Shown: one piece after another, positions 1 through 6,782 of the stretch
How the letters are laid out: every line of letters starts with the position of its first letter
How positions within the stretch are numbered: the first letter of the stretch is position 1
Source of the DNA: JBBKXP01 sp038251315
GTDB lineage: Bacteria; Pseudomonadota; Alphaproteobacteria; Rhodobacterales; Rhodobacteraceae
Reading direction: 5' to 3'
NCBI GenBank assembly: GCA_038251315.1
Contig: JBBSBK010000109.1
Location: 1-10,632, forward strand
DNA: 10,632 nt
Program-made: the position numbers and the translations under genes
Notes under the pieces: model-generated
Told to the model about the DNA's origin: nothing
The model's database searches: none
Seen by the model: the letters and a program-made list of their open reading frames with translations, nothing else

Positions 1-662
1 CCCCATTCTGGGAAGGCATGGCGCAGGTCTGGGCCGAGCCCGCCGCGCGCAATTTCACCATATTCGTGTTCCTGTCGATGACCGCCTATTTCATGCAGGA
101 ATTGATCCTTGAACCCTATTCGGGCCTCGTGTTCGGCCTCATGCCGGGTCAGACGACGACCCAATCGGGCGCACAGAACGGTGGCGTTTTCGTCGGCATG
201 CTGCTGGTCGGCATCGCGGCAACAGGGTTAAAATGGGGCAGTTTGCGGACATGGGTCATCGCTGGATGCCTTGGGTCCAGCCTGACGCTGATGGCGCTGG
301 CGGTAATCGGCACCGCAGGGGCGGCGGCGCTATTGTTGCCCGCCGTCGTGACCCTTGGCGTGTTTAACGGCATGTTCGCGGTCGCCGCGATCGGGTCGAT
401 GATGGCGCTTGCCGGGTCGGGCCGGGGCCAGCGCGAAGGCACGCGGATGGGATTGTGGGGCGCGGCCCAAGCCGTCGCCGCCGGGTTCGGCGGGCTGATG
501 GGGGCGCTGCTGGTCGATATTCTGCGCCTGACCCTGACCGACGTACAGGCATTCGGATCGGTGTTCCTGATCGAAGCCGCCTTGTTCATCACCGCCGCCC
601 TGTTGGCGGTCAAGATCATGGGGCGCACCGCCCCCAACGCAACCTTGGTTCCGGGAGAATAG
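1..662 (+). CDS. BCD/PucC-family MFS transporter-like protein, C-terminal part (5' end outside window)
   Basis: The frame is open from the window edge; the ATG at 18 is internal, since the residues before it (PFWEG) read on in the same frame. It stops with TAG at 660-662. About 219 residues are visible, roughly the C-terminal half of a protein that is near 430 residues in Rhodobacter (the ORF428/'bch2' type lying between bchG and bchP). Several hydrophobic helices are evident (around TIFVFLSMTAYFMQ, GVFVGMLLVGIAATG, TLMALAVIGTAGAAALLLP, and the last 40 residues), so it is an inner-membrane protein. The family (PUCC domain, MFS fold) includes PucC and LhaA, which help assemble light-harvesting complexes or handle bacteriochlorophyll; the exact role of this member is not established. 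It lies 2 bp upstream of bchP and is surely co-transcribed with it. bchG is expected just outside the window to the left, which is inference. Confidence 0.88.
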   Translation, partial: PFWEGMAQVWAEPAARNFTIFVFLSMTAYFMQELILEPYSGLVFGLMPGQTTTQSGAQNGGVFVGMLLVGIAATGLKWGSLRTWVIAGCLGSSLTLMALAVIGTAGAAALLLPAVVTLGVFNGMFAVAAIGSMMALAGSGRGQREGTRMGLWGAAQAVAAGFGGLMGALLVDILRLTLTDVQAFGSVFLIEAALFITAALLAVKIMGRTAPNATLVPGE

Positions 663-664
663 CC

Positions 665-1849
665 ATGAAATACGATGTCGTCGTGATTGGTGGCGGCCCG
701 TCGGGCGCCACAGCCGCCGAAGATCTGGCCTGGGCCGGGCACCGCGTTGCCCTGCTGGACCGGGACGGGCGGATCAAGCCCTGCGGCGGTGCGGTCCCGC
801 CCCGCCTGATCCGCGATTTCCGCATTCCGCAGTCGCAGATCGTGGCGCGGATCACCACCGCACGGATGATTTCGCCCACCGGTCGGCGCGTCGATATCCC
901 GATCGAGAATGGCTATGTCGGCATGGTCGACCGCGAACATTTCGACGTGTTCCTGCGGGCACGCGCGGTCGAGGCCGGGGCCGAGCGTGTCACTGGCACC
1001 TATCAGAAGATCGCCCGCGACAAGGACGGCACCCATGTCATCTACCGCGATAAGGCGACGGGCGAAGAGCGTGCGTTGACCACCCGGCTGGTGATCGGGG
1101 CCGATGGTGCGCGGTCGCGCGTGGCGCGTGACGAGGTGCCGGGGGGGTCTGAAATCCCCTATGTCATCGCCTATCACGAAATTGTCGAGGCGCCCGAGGG
1201 GGTCAACGACACCTATGATCCGCTGCGCTGCGATGTGATCTACGATGGTGCAATCTCGCCCGATTTCTACGGCTGGGTGTTCCCACATGGCAAGCACGCC
1301 AGCATCGGGATGGGCACGCAGGTCGATGGTGTCGACCTCAAGGATGCCACTGCCCGGTTGCGCGAAAATGCAGGTCTAGTGGGGTGCAAGACGATCCGGC
1401 GCGAAGGTGCGCCGATCCCGCTCAAGCCGCTTGATTGCTGGGATAACGGCCGCGACGTGGTGCTCGCGGGGGACGCCGCTGGCGTCGTGGCCCCATCGTC
1501 GGGCGAAGGCATCTATTATGCCATGTTCGGCGGACGCGTGGCCGCGACGGCGGCGGCGGCCAAGTTGAAATCGGGGATGATCAAAGACTTGGCGCTGGCC
1601 CGCAAACTGTTCATGCGCGAACATAAGAACGTGTTCAAGGTGTTGGGCGCGATGCAGAATGCCTATTATAAAAGCGATGACCGGCGTGAAAGGTTCGTGT
1701 CGCTGTGTCATGATGTCGATGTGCAGAAACTGACGTTCGAGGCGTATATGAACAAGGAACTGGTTGCCGCGCGGCCGATGGCGCACCTCAAGATCGGGTT
1801 CAAGAACCTGTCGCACCTGACCGGCCTCGTGGCGGCCAACCACGTATGA
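665..1849 (+). CDS. bchP: Geranylgeranyl diphosphate/geranylgeranyl-bacteriochlorophyll reductase BchP
   Basis: This 394-residue flavoprotein reduces the geranylgeranyl tail of bacteriochlorophyll a stepwise to phytyl, the last step of pigment synthesis. The N-terminus is an FAD-binding Rossmann strand-loop with GGGPSG at residues 9-14, followed by an acidic residue at the end of the second strand (LLDRDG, 30-35). The family's KPCGGAVP segment is at 38-45, a second nucleotide-contact motif IGADGARSR is at 144-152, and the conserved LAGDAAG...GEGIYYA region is at 267-286. The ATG at 665 is chosen because it begins the Rossmann strand directly and has a GGGAG ribosome-binding site about 8 bases upstream, inside the end of the preceding gene; longer in-frame extensions run back into that gene and look unlike protein. 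The gene ends in an ATGA overlap with idi. Length and motifs fit BchP well. Confidence 0.96.
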   Translation: MKYDVVVIGGGPSGATAAEDLAWAGHRVALLDRDGRIKPCGGAVPPRLIRDFRIPQSQIVARITTARMISPTGRRVDIPIENGYVGMVDREHFDVFLRARAVEAGAERVTGTYQKIARDKDGTHVIYRDKATGEERALTTRLVIGADGARSRVARDEVPGGSEIPYVIAYHEIVEAPEGVNDTYDPLRCDVIYDGAISPDFYGWVFPHGKHASIGMGTQVDGVDLKDATARLRENAGLVGCKTIRREGAPIPLKPLDCWDNGRDVVLAGDAAGVVAPSSGEGIYYAMFGGRVAATAAAAKLKSGMIKDLALARKLFMREHKNVFKVLGAMQNAYYKSDDRRERFVSLCHDVDVQKLTFEAYMNKELVAARPMAHLKIGFKNLSHLTGLVAANHV

Positions 1850-2373
1850 GTGTGATGATTCCTGCATGGATCGACGGCACCCTGACCCCGGTGGAAAAGC
1901 TGGCCGTGCATCAGCGCGGCCTGCGCCACAAGGCGGTCAGCGTGTTCGTTTTGCAGGGGGACCGCGTGCTTTTGCAGCAACGTGCCTTGGACAAATACCA
2001 CACGCCGGGGCTGTGGGCGAACACCTGCTGCACGCATCCTGACTGGGACGAGGACGCGCTGGTGTGCGCGGTGCGCCGACTTGACGAAGAGCTTGGGATT
2101 ACCGGATTGCTGCCCGCCTTGCGCGATACGGTCGAATACTGCGCGGATGTGGGCAACGGGCTGACCGAACACGAGGTGGTCGATATCTTTGTGGCCGAGG
2201 CCCCTGTTGGCATGGCCGTGACCCCGAACCCTGCCGAGGTCATGTCGGTGAAATGGGTCGATGTGGCTGGGCTAGCGGCAGATATCGCCCGCGATCCCGC
2301 CGTCTATACGCCGTGGCTGCGCATTTACATGGCCGACCATCACACCGCGATTTTTGCAGGCGCTGCGGGCTAA
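1846..2373 (+). CDS. idi: Isopentenyl-diphosphate delta-isomerase, type I (Nudix fold)
   Basis: This 175-residue enzyme interconverts isopentenyl and dimethylallyl diphosphate, feeding geranylgeranyl units to bacteriochlorophyll and carotenoids. Features of the type I family are visible: metal-binding histidines in the N-terminal part (H22, H28), the catalytic cysteine region NTCCTHP (59-65, with C62 and H64), a Nudix-like helix AVRRLDEELGI (75-85), and the glutamate pair EHE at 108-110 that completes the metal site and active centre. The first ATG (1846) overlaps the bchP stop by four bases (ATGA), indicating translational coupling; a second ATG lies three codons later. An idi gene at this place is known from the Rhodobacter capsulatus photosynthesis cluster (ORF176). 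The TAA stop is followed immediately, with no spacer, by the end of the convergent dxs gene. Confidence 0.96.
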   Translation: MSVMIPAWIDGTLTPVEKLAVHQRGLRHKAVSVFVLQGDRVLLQQRALDKYHTPGLWANTCCTHPDWDEDALVCAVRRLDEELGITGLLPALRDTVEYCADVGNGLTEHEVVDIFVAEAPVGMAVTPNPAEVMSVKWVDVAGLAADIARDPAVYTPWLRIYMADHHTAIFAGAAG

Positions 2374-4278
2374 TCAGACCCGCATCAACCGCGCATCCAT
2401 CCCCGCCGCCTGCAGCGCCATTGCGGCGATATCCACAGCGTTCAACCCCGCATCGGCATACATCGCGTCGGGTGCGGCCTGATCTATGAACCGATCCGGC
2501 AGCGTCATCGTGCGGATCTGGCAGCGCCCGTCGAGCAAGCCGTCGTTGGCCAGATCGTGCAGGACCATCGCGCCGAATCCGCCACGTGAACCTTGTTCCA
2601 CGGTGATCAACGCCCGATGATGGCGCAGCAACTGCCGGATCAATGCGTGATCCAGCGGTTTGGCGAAACGGGCGTCGGCGACCGTGACGCTAACGCCTTG
2701 GGCCGCCAGCAGCCGCGCGGCCCGCAACGATTCGCCCAAATGCGCGCCGAACGACAGGATGGCGACATCGGACCCTTCCTGCACCACGCGGCCCTTGCCG
2801 ATTTCCAAAGCGACGCCGCGTTCGGGCATCGTGACCCCTTCGCCTTCGCCGCGCGGATAGCGGAACGCGATGGGTCCTGCGTCATGAGCGGCGGCGGTGG
2901 CGACCATGTGAACCAGTTCGGCTTCGTCCCCGGCGGCCATGACCACCATGTTGGGCAACGCCGACAGATAGCCAACGTCGAAGGCCCCGGCGTGCGTCGG
3001 CCCATCGGCCCCGACCAATCCGGCGCGGTCGATGGCGAAACGGACGGGCAGGTTTTGAAGGGCAACGTCATGCACGATCTGGTCATAGCCGCGTTGCAGG
3101 AACGTCGAATAGATCGCGACGAAGGGTTTCAATCCTGACGCCGCCATGCCAGCGGCAAAGGTTACGCCATGCTGTTCAGCGATGCCCACATCGAACACCC
3201 GGCCCGGAAATCGTTTCTGCATGATATCAAGGCCGGTGCCCGACGGCATCGCTGCCGTTACCCCGACGATTGAAGGATCGCGCGCGGCCTCGTCCGTCAG
3301 GGCTTGGCCAAAAACCGTCGTATAACTCGGCGCATTGGGCCGCGATTGGGCCTGTTCGCCAGTGCCCACGTTGAATTTGCCCACACCGTGGTATTTGTCG
3401 GCACTGGATTCGGCCGGGGCATAGCCCTTGCCCTTGACCGTGCAGACATGGATCAGGACCGGACCAACGGCCCGCGTCCGTGCCGCCCGCAGGACCGGCA
3501 AAAGCTGGGTCAGGTCGTGTCCGTCGATCGGGCCGATATACTGGAACCCCAGTTCTTCGAACAACGTCCCCTGCCCGCCGGGCAGTCCCGTCACCATTTG
3601 ACGCGCACGCCGCGCATGGTCGCGCAATGGGCCGGGCAATGCGGATTCAAACCCTTCGGCCATTTTCTGAATCTGGCCCAGCGGGCTGGCATAAAGGCCC
3701 GACAGATAGCGCGACATCGCCCCCACAGGCGGCGCGATAGACATTTCGTTGTCGTTCAGGATGACGAACAGGCGGCGGCCTTCGGTTCCGGCGTTGTTCA
3801 GCGCCTCATAAGCCATACCCGCAGAAATCGACCCGTCACCAATGACAGCGATTGCATCGCCAGTGTCCATCCCCATGTCGCGGCCGATAGTGAATCCCAA
3901 AGCCGCTGAAATCGAGGTGCTGGAATGGGCGGCACCAAAGGGATCATAGGGGGATTCGGCGCGTTTGGTGAAACCGCTCAGGCCGCCTTCTTGTCGCAGG
4001 GTGCGCATGCGGTCGCGCCGACCCGTCAGCACCTTGTGCGGATAACACTGGTGGCCAACGTCCCAGATCAGTTTGTCGCGAGGCGTGTCAAAGACGGCGT
4101 GGATGGCGACGGTCAACTCCACAACGCCCAGCGACGATCCCAGATGGCCACCTGTTTGTGATACGGACTCGATCACTTCAGCCCGCAATTCGCGGGCAAC
4201 GTCGGCCAAAGCTGCATCCGACATACGGCGCAGGTCAGCAGGGGTGTTCACGCGGTCAAGGGTGGGGGTGGTCGACAT
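2374..4278 (-). CDS. dxs: 1-deoxy-D-xylulose-5-phosphate synthase
   Basis: Dxs condenses pyruvate and glyceraldehyde 3-phosphate, with thiamine diphosphate (ThDP), into DXP, the entry step of the MEP isoprenoid pathway. The protein is 634 residues, a normal length. Seen in order: TGGHLGSSLG (42-51, with the ThDP/substrate-contacting His45), DVGHQCYPHK (73-82), the ThDP-binding GDGS motif (148-151) with the downstream Asn in ILNDNE (173-178), YIGPIDGHD (247-255), the catalytic glutamate region DVGIAEQHG (363-371, E368), and DRAG at 417-420 followed by DGPTHAG (425-431). The ATG at 4278 is chosen over the longer open frame back to 4380 because a clean GGAGG lies 5 bases upstream and the extra 34 residues would read through a terminator hairpin. 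It follows pufX on the same strand, as in R. sphaeroides, where a dxs copy serves pigment synthesis. It may be one of two dxs copies in the genome (inference). Confidence 0.97.
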   Translation of the reverse strand: MSTTPTLDRVNTPADLRRMSDAALADVARELRAEVIESVSQTGGHLGSSLGVVELTVAIHAVFDTPRDKLIWDVGHQCYPHKVLTGRRDRMRTLRQEGGLSGFTKRAESPYDPFGAAHSSTSISAALGFTIGRDMGMDTGDAIAVIGDGSISAGMAYEALNNAGTEGRRLFVILNDNEMSIAPPVGAMSRYLSGLYASPLGQIQKMAEGFESALPGPLRDHARRARQMVTGLPGGQGTLFEELGFQYIGPIDGHDLTQLLPVLRAARTRAVGPVLIHVCTVKGKGYAPAESSADKYHGVGKFNVGTGEQAQSRPNAPSYTTVFGQALTDEAARDPSIVGVTAAMPSGTGLDIMQKRFPGRVFDVGIAEQHGVTFAAGMAASGLKPFVAIYSTFLQRGYDQIVHDVALQNLPVRFAIDRAGLVGADGPTHAGAFDVGYLSALPNMVVMAAGDEAELVHMVATAAAHDAGPIAFRYPRGEGEGVTMPERGVALEIGKGRVVQEGSDVAILSFGAHLGESLRAARLLAAQGVSVTVADARFAKPLDHALIRQLLRHHRALITVEQGSRGGFGAMVLHDLANDGLLDGRCQIRTMTLPDRFIDQAAPDAMYADAGLNAVDIAAMALQAAGMDARLMRV

Positions 4279-4283
4279 GGCAG

Positions 4284-4288
4284 CCTCC
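4284..4288 (-). promoter_or_regulatory. Ribosome-binding site of dxs
   Basis: A GGAGG (written CCTCC on the + strand) sits 5 bases before the ATG at 4278 and decides the start of dxs. It is only about 5 bases downstream of the U-rich tail of the preceding stem-loop, so any transcript that reaches it has passed through, or started within, the terminator region. Confidence 0.8.
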
Positions 4289-4293
4289 GCTGA

Positions 4294-4335
4294 GAAAAAG
4301 AAAAAGCGTCGCAGGGGGCAGGCCCGCTGCGACGC
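4294..4335 (-). terminator. Rho-independent terminator-like stem-loop between pufX and dxs
   Basis: Read on the - strand, GCGTCGCAG (4335-4327) pairs perfectly with CTGCGACGC (4314-4306). The inner bases GGG/CCC can extend the stem after one mismatch. The stem is followed directly by TTTTTCTTTTTC (4305-4294). A GC-rich perfect stem with a U-rich tail is the textbook form of an intrinsic terminator. It would end most puf messages before dxs. Confidence 0.88.
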
Positions 4336-4417
4336 CATTCTCCTGTAGCCAACAGGATGGGAACGGGGCCGAAACCCCAATAACGGCCCGGCGGTCTATT
4401 GCCCGGCCATTGGCAAA

Positions 4418-4450
4418 GGGACAGGCGTTGGCGTCGCGCCCGCCTGCCCC
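4418..4450 (-). terminator. Stem-loop immediately downstream of pufX
   Basis: On the - strand, GGGGCAGGCG (4450-4441) pairs with CGCCTGTCCC (4427-4418), ten pairs with one G-U wobble. The 13-base loop contains a smaller GGCG/CGCC stem. It begins 6 bases after the pufX stop codon and is followed only by TTTGCC, so it may serve more as a 3'-end stabiliser of the puf mRNA than as an efficient terminator. Either role is inference. Confidence 0.7.
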
Positions 4451-4456
4451 CGTTCT

Positions 4457-4690
4457 TTACGCGGTCCCGGTGTCCGGGGTCGCGATCATCAGGAAAGATG
4501 TCGGGGTCGGATCAGGCGTATCGCGGCTTTCGGCCGGCAACAGCCGCCCGATCCCCGCGATCACGGCGATGATCAGCCAGACGCCGATGATCGTTATCGC
4601 CGCATATCCGGCCCCCTTAAGCATCAGCCAAGTCACCCCGGCGAAAAGTTGGGATTTATGGCCCAGACCTGTGATGTTGTGATCGTTCAT
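4457..4690 (-). CDS. pufX: PufX, RC-LH1 core complex organising protein
   Basis: The 77-residue product has a short polar N-terminus, a single membrane helix at about 27-50, and a Pro/Thr-rich C-terminal tail. PufX sits beside the reaction centre, keeps a gap in the LH1 ring for quinone/quinol exchange and, in R. sphaeroides, drives RC-LH1 dimer formation. Recognition rests on the conserved KGAG start of the helix (25-28), the GRLLP at its end (48-52), the size, and the position 15 bp after pufM. The start at 4690 has AGGGGAA upstream. The helix reads GAGYAAI where R. sphaeroides PufX (from memory) reads GAGWAGG, so the GxxxG pair there is not preserved here. PufX sequences are poorly conserved in general. 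Two stem-loops follow the gene. Confidence 0.92.
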   Translation of the reverse strand: MNDHNITGLGHKSQLFAGVTWLMLKGAGYAAITIIGVWLIIAVIAGIGRLLPAESRDTPDPTPTSFLMIATPDTGTA

Positions 4691-4705
4691 AGCAAGGTTC
4701 CCCTG

Positions 4706-5632
4706 TTAATTGAGCGGCGCATAGCCGTGGTCCTGGGCCCAGACATACCAGTTATCGACGACGGTGCCGGTCAGCAGGATACCGATACCGCCAACCAGCG
4801 GGGTCAGCACTGCGAACCACCAGGCCCAGCGGTGGATACTTTCCATTGTCGCGTTGAAGCCCATCGTCCAGCGCCAGAACAGGGCGGCGCGTTCGGCTGC
4901 GGTTCCCCGGTCGGCGATCTGTTCCAGCTCGCGTTCGCCGCCGAACCGGCTGACTGCCAGAATGGTTGCGCCATGCATCGCAAACAGCAAGGCCGAGCCA
5001 TAGAGGAAGGCAATCGACAGGGCGTGGAACGGGTTATAGAACAGGTTCCCGTAGGTGATCGAGAAAAGGTTCGTCCAGTCCAGGTGCGGGAAGATGCCGT
5101 AAGGCACCGCCTCGGACCAGCTTCCCATCAGAATCGGCCGGAACAGGCCCAGCACAAAGATCAGCCATAGCAGCGCCGCAAAGGCCCACGCCACGTGATG
5201 CCCCATTCCCAGTGCCGTCGCCCGGTTGTAAGTGCGCACCCACCAGGTGACGCAACCGACCAGAAAGAAGAAGCTGGCGATCAGCCATGCGCCGCCATCG
5301 TTGAGCGGCGCAAAGCCCAGACCATATTCAGGCCCCGGCGGTTCCAGCGCCATCCACGGCAGTTCGCGCAGGAACAAGGCGGGGCTGTAATCGACCTGCG
5401 CCCAAAAGTTCATCCCGATGATGACGAACCACGCGGCAAAGCAGACGACTGCGACCAGCCCGTAGGCACCCAGATGGACAGGACCGATCTGGGCGTTGCC
5501 GAAAGTCCCGGCAGAAGTCCAGAACCGCGTGTTGGTCGTGCGGTCCCGGTTCGTCGTCGGATCACCGGCAAGTCCCAGTTCGGGCGGTCCCTGCACCTGA
5601 ACCTGGGTAAAGATATTGAGATATTCAGCCAT
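4706..5632 (-). CDS. pufM: Photosynthetic reaction centre M subunit
   Basis: The 308-residue integral membrane protein has the same length as R. sphaeroides M, with five transmembrane helices. With PufL it holds the special pair, bacteriopheophytins, quinones and non-haem iron of the type II reaction centre. Key residues are all present (counting Met as 1, one more than the usual numbering): special-pair ligand H203, accessory chlorophyll ligand H183, iron ligands H220, E235 and H267, Y211 near the special pair, and W253 at the QA site. The stretch after about residue 200, including GGERELEQIADRG and FWRWTMGFN, is essentially identical to R. sphaeroides from memory. Residues 20-95 diverge more. 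The start at 5632 has a GGGAGG site in the 15-bp spacer after pufL. Confidence 0.99.
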   Translation of the reverse strand: MAEYLNIFTQVQVQGPPELGLAGDPTTNRDRTTNTRFWTSAGTFGNAQIGPVHLGAYGLVAVVCFAAWFVIIGMNFWAQVDYSPALFLRELPWMALEPPGPEYGLGFAPLNDGGAWLIASFFFLVGCVTWWVRTYNRATALGMGHHVAWAFAALLWLIFVLGLFRPILMGSWSEAVPYGIFPHLDWTNLFSITYGNLFYNPFHALSIAFLYGSALLFAMHGATILAVSRFGGERELEQIADRGTAAERAALFWRWTMGFNATMESIHRWAWWFAVLTPLVGGIGILLTGTVVDNWYVWAQDHGYAPLN

Positions 5633-5647
5633 GATTCATATCCTCCC

Positions 5648-6478
5648 TCAAAGGTTTGCCCAGAATGGCAAGTCAGCGTACCAGTCCCACCAGACGATCC
5701 ATTCGTCGAACCAGATGGTGCCGGAAATGACGATGCAGATGGCGCTGAAGAACACCGCCGCCAGCGCCAGGAACAGGCCCAGCCGGTGGATGCCCAGCGG
5801 CCCGATGGAATAGCCGATCAGGTCGCGGAAATAGGTATCCTCGTGGTCCGGCGTCTTCATCGGCTGGCCCTTGGCGGGGTTGGCAGCCGACAGGATCAGG
5901 GATCCGTGCAGCGCCAGCGCCAGCGCGGTCATCCAGAAGAAGCTGATGGCGATCATGTGGGCCGGATTGTAGTGAAAGTTGCCGTAGGCATAGCCGGTGT
6001 TGTTCACCCAATCGAGGTGGCTGAAGATGCCGTAGGGAAACGCATATCCCCAGGCCCCCATCAGCACCGGGCGGATCACCACCAAAGTTACGTAAGCAAG
6101 GATCGCCACGCCGAATGCGACGGGCACGTGGATGCCCATCCCCAGCTTGCGGCAGATTTCAACCTCGCGCAGGGCCCAGCTGACAAAAGCGCCGATCGCG
6201 CAGATTGTGATGATCTGCCACAGGCCGCCATCGAGCAGCGGTGCCGCGCCAAGGCCATATTCCAGCGGCGGCGGGTTGATCGAGATCAGCCAGGGGTTCC
6301 ATGTCGGGCCCTGACTGGCCCCGTAGAAAATCAGGATCGTACCAAGGGCGGCGAAAAAGAATGTCGTGACCCCGAAAAAGCCCACATAGAACGGGCCCAC
6401 CCAAAAGTCGAACAGATCGCCGCCGACCAGCGTCCCGCCGGGGACGCGATATTTCTTTTCGAAGCTGAGCAGTGCCAT
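5648..6478 (-). CDS. pufL: Photosynthetic reaction centre L subunit
   Basis: The 276-residue subunit has five transmembrane helices and pairs with PufM to form the reaction-centre core. Counting Met as 1, it has special-pair ligand H174, accessory chlorophyll ligand H154, H169 near the special pair, iron ligands H191 and H231, E105 near the active-branch bacteriopheophytin, and the QB proton-entry residues E213, D214 and S224 (the familiar L212, L213 and L223). The N-terminus MALLSFEKKYRVPGG matches the family start exactly, and GGAG lies 7 bases before the ATG. The C-terminus ends at PFWANL, without the PGGING tail I recall in R. sphaeroides, so it is about six residues shorter. It follows pufA after a 115-bp spacer holding a stem-loop. 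Confidence 0.99.
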   Translation of the reverse strand: MALLSFEKKYRVPGGTLVGGDLFDFWVGPFYVGFFGVTTFFFAALGTILIFYGASQGPTWNPWLISINPPPLEYGLGAAPLLDGGLWQIITICAIGAFVSWALREVEICRKLGMGIHVPVAFGVAILAYVTLVVIRPVLMGAWGYAFPYGIFSHLDWVNNTGYAYGNFHYNPAHMIAISFFWMTALALALHGSLILSAANPAKGQPMKTPDHEDTYFRDLIGYSIGPLGIHRLGLFLALAAVFFSAICIVISGTIWFDEWIVWWDWYADLPFWANL

Positions 6479-6499
6479 CTTCCATCTCCATGCAGGGAC

Positions 6500-6542
6500 A
6501 GCGACGTGACCCGGTCAGGGGCGCATCGGCCTGTCGGTCGCT
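6500..6542 (-). other. Possible second stem-loop in the pufA-pufL spacer
   Basis: On the - strand, AGCGAC (6542-6537) can pair with GTCGCT (6505-6500) around a 31-base interior that itself holds the inverted repeat TGACCGGGTCA (6517-6507). The stem is short and the loop long, so a stable fold is uncertain. It lies just before the pufL ribosome-binding region and could affect pufL translation or serve as an RNA-processing site. Confidence 0.35.
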
Positions 6543-6555
6543 TTCGTTCGGTTTG

Positions 6556-6584
6556 CCGCGGGCGAAAGGGCGTTCCGCCCGCAG
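6556..6584 (-). other. Intercistronic stem-loop downstream of pufA (mRNA stability element)
   Basis: On the - strand, CTGCGGGCG (6584-6576) pairs with CGCCCGCGG (6564-6556), nine pairs with one U-G wobble and an 11-base loop, starting about 10 bases after the pufA stop. There is no U-run after it, so it does not look like an intrinsic terminator. In R. capsulatus, a hairpin at this exact place protects the pufBA message from 3' decay and gives LH1 excess over reaction-centre subunits. The same role here is inferred from position and structure. Confidence 0.75.
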
Positions 6585-6593
6585 CGGTGTTTT

Positions 6594-6767
6594 TTACTGG
6601 ACGACAACAACGGCGTCCGGCCCGAAGGCGCGGGTGAACCAGTTGGTTTCTGGATTGCTGAGCAGGACGAGATGAATCATCGCCGCCAGCGCAAAAAGAA
6701 ACACGCCCTGTGCCACAAAAACGCGGCGCGGATCGAAAATGAGCCAGATCTTGTAGAACTTTGCCAT
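6594..6767 (-). CDS. pufA: Light-harvesting LH1 (B875-type) alpha polypeptide
   Basis: This 57-residue gene, too short for common ORF cutoffs, reads MAKFYKIWLIFDPRRVFVAQ and then a single membrane helix (about 16-36), ending in VVVVQ and a TAA at 6596-6594. The FYKIW...FDPRRVFVAQGVFLF segment and AMIHLVLLS, with His32 as the bacteriochlorophyll Mg ligand, are hallmarks of LH1 alpha. A strong TAAGGAGG, which includes the pufB stop codon, lies upstream, so termination of pufB and initiation of pufA are close-coupled across a 15-bp spacer. The product pairs with PufB to build the ring around the reaction centre. The C-terminal tail after TNWF differs from R. sphaeroides, as is usual for this variable part. 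Confidence 0.98.
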   Translation of the reverse strand: MAKFYKIWLIFDPRRVFVAQGVFLFALAAMIHLVLLSNPETNWFTRAFGPDAVVVVQ

Positions 6768-6782
6768 TTTGTGTGTTCCTCC

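Noticed and set aside
149..1297. A 382-codon open frame on the - strand across the MFS gene and bchP
   Set aside because: It is a shadow of two well-supported + strand genes, with low-complexity Arg/Pro/Ala composition and no family resemblance.
4279..4380. Upstream extension of dxs to the ATG at 4380
   Set aside because: The added residues would be encoded by the terminator stem-loop and its U-tract (giving a run of phenylalanines), whereas the ATG at 4278 has a GGAGG at proper spacing and fits the family N-terminus.
4386..4407. Direct repeat GCCCGGC in the pufX-dxs spacer
   Set aside because: Two 7-base copies in a GC-rich spacer are easily due to chance, and no third copy or regular spacing is seen.
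5195..6637. A 480-codon open frame on the + strand, antisense to pufL and the start of pufM
   Set aside because: It lies wholly opposite highly conserved reaction-centre genes, is rich in Arg, Pro, Asp and Gln as expected of GC-rich shadow frames, and has no recognisable domain or good ribosome-binding site.
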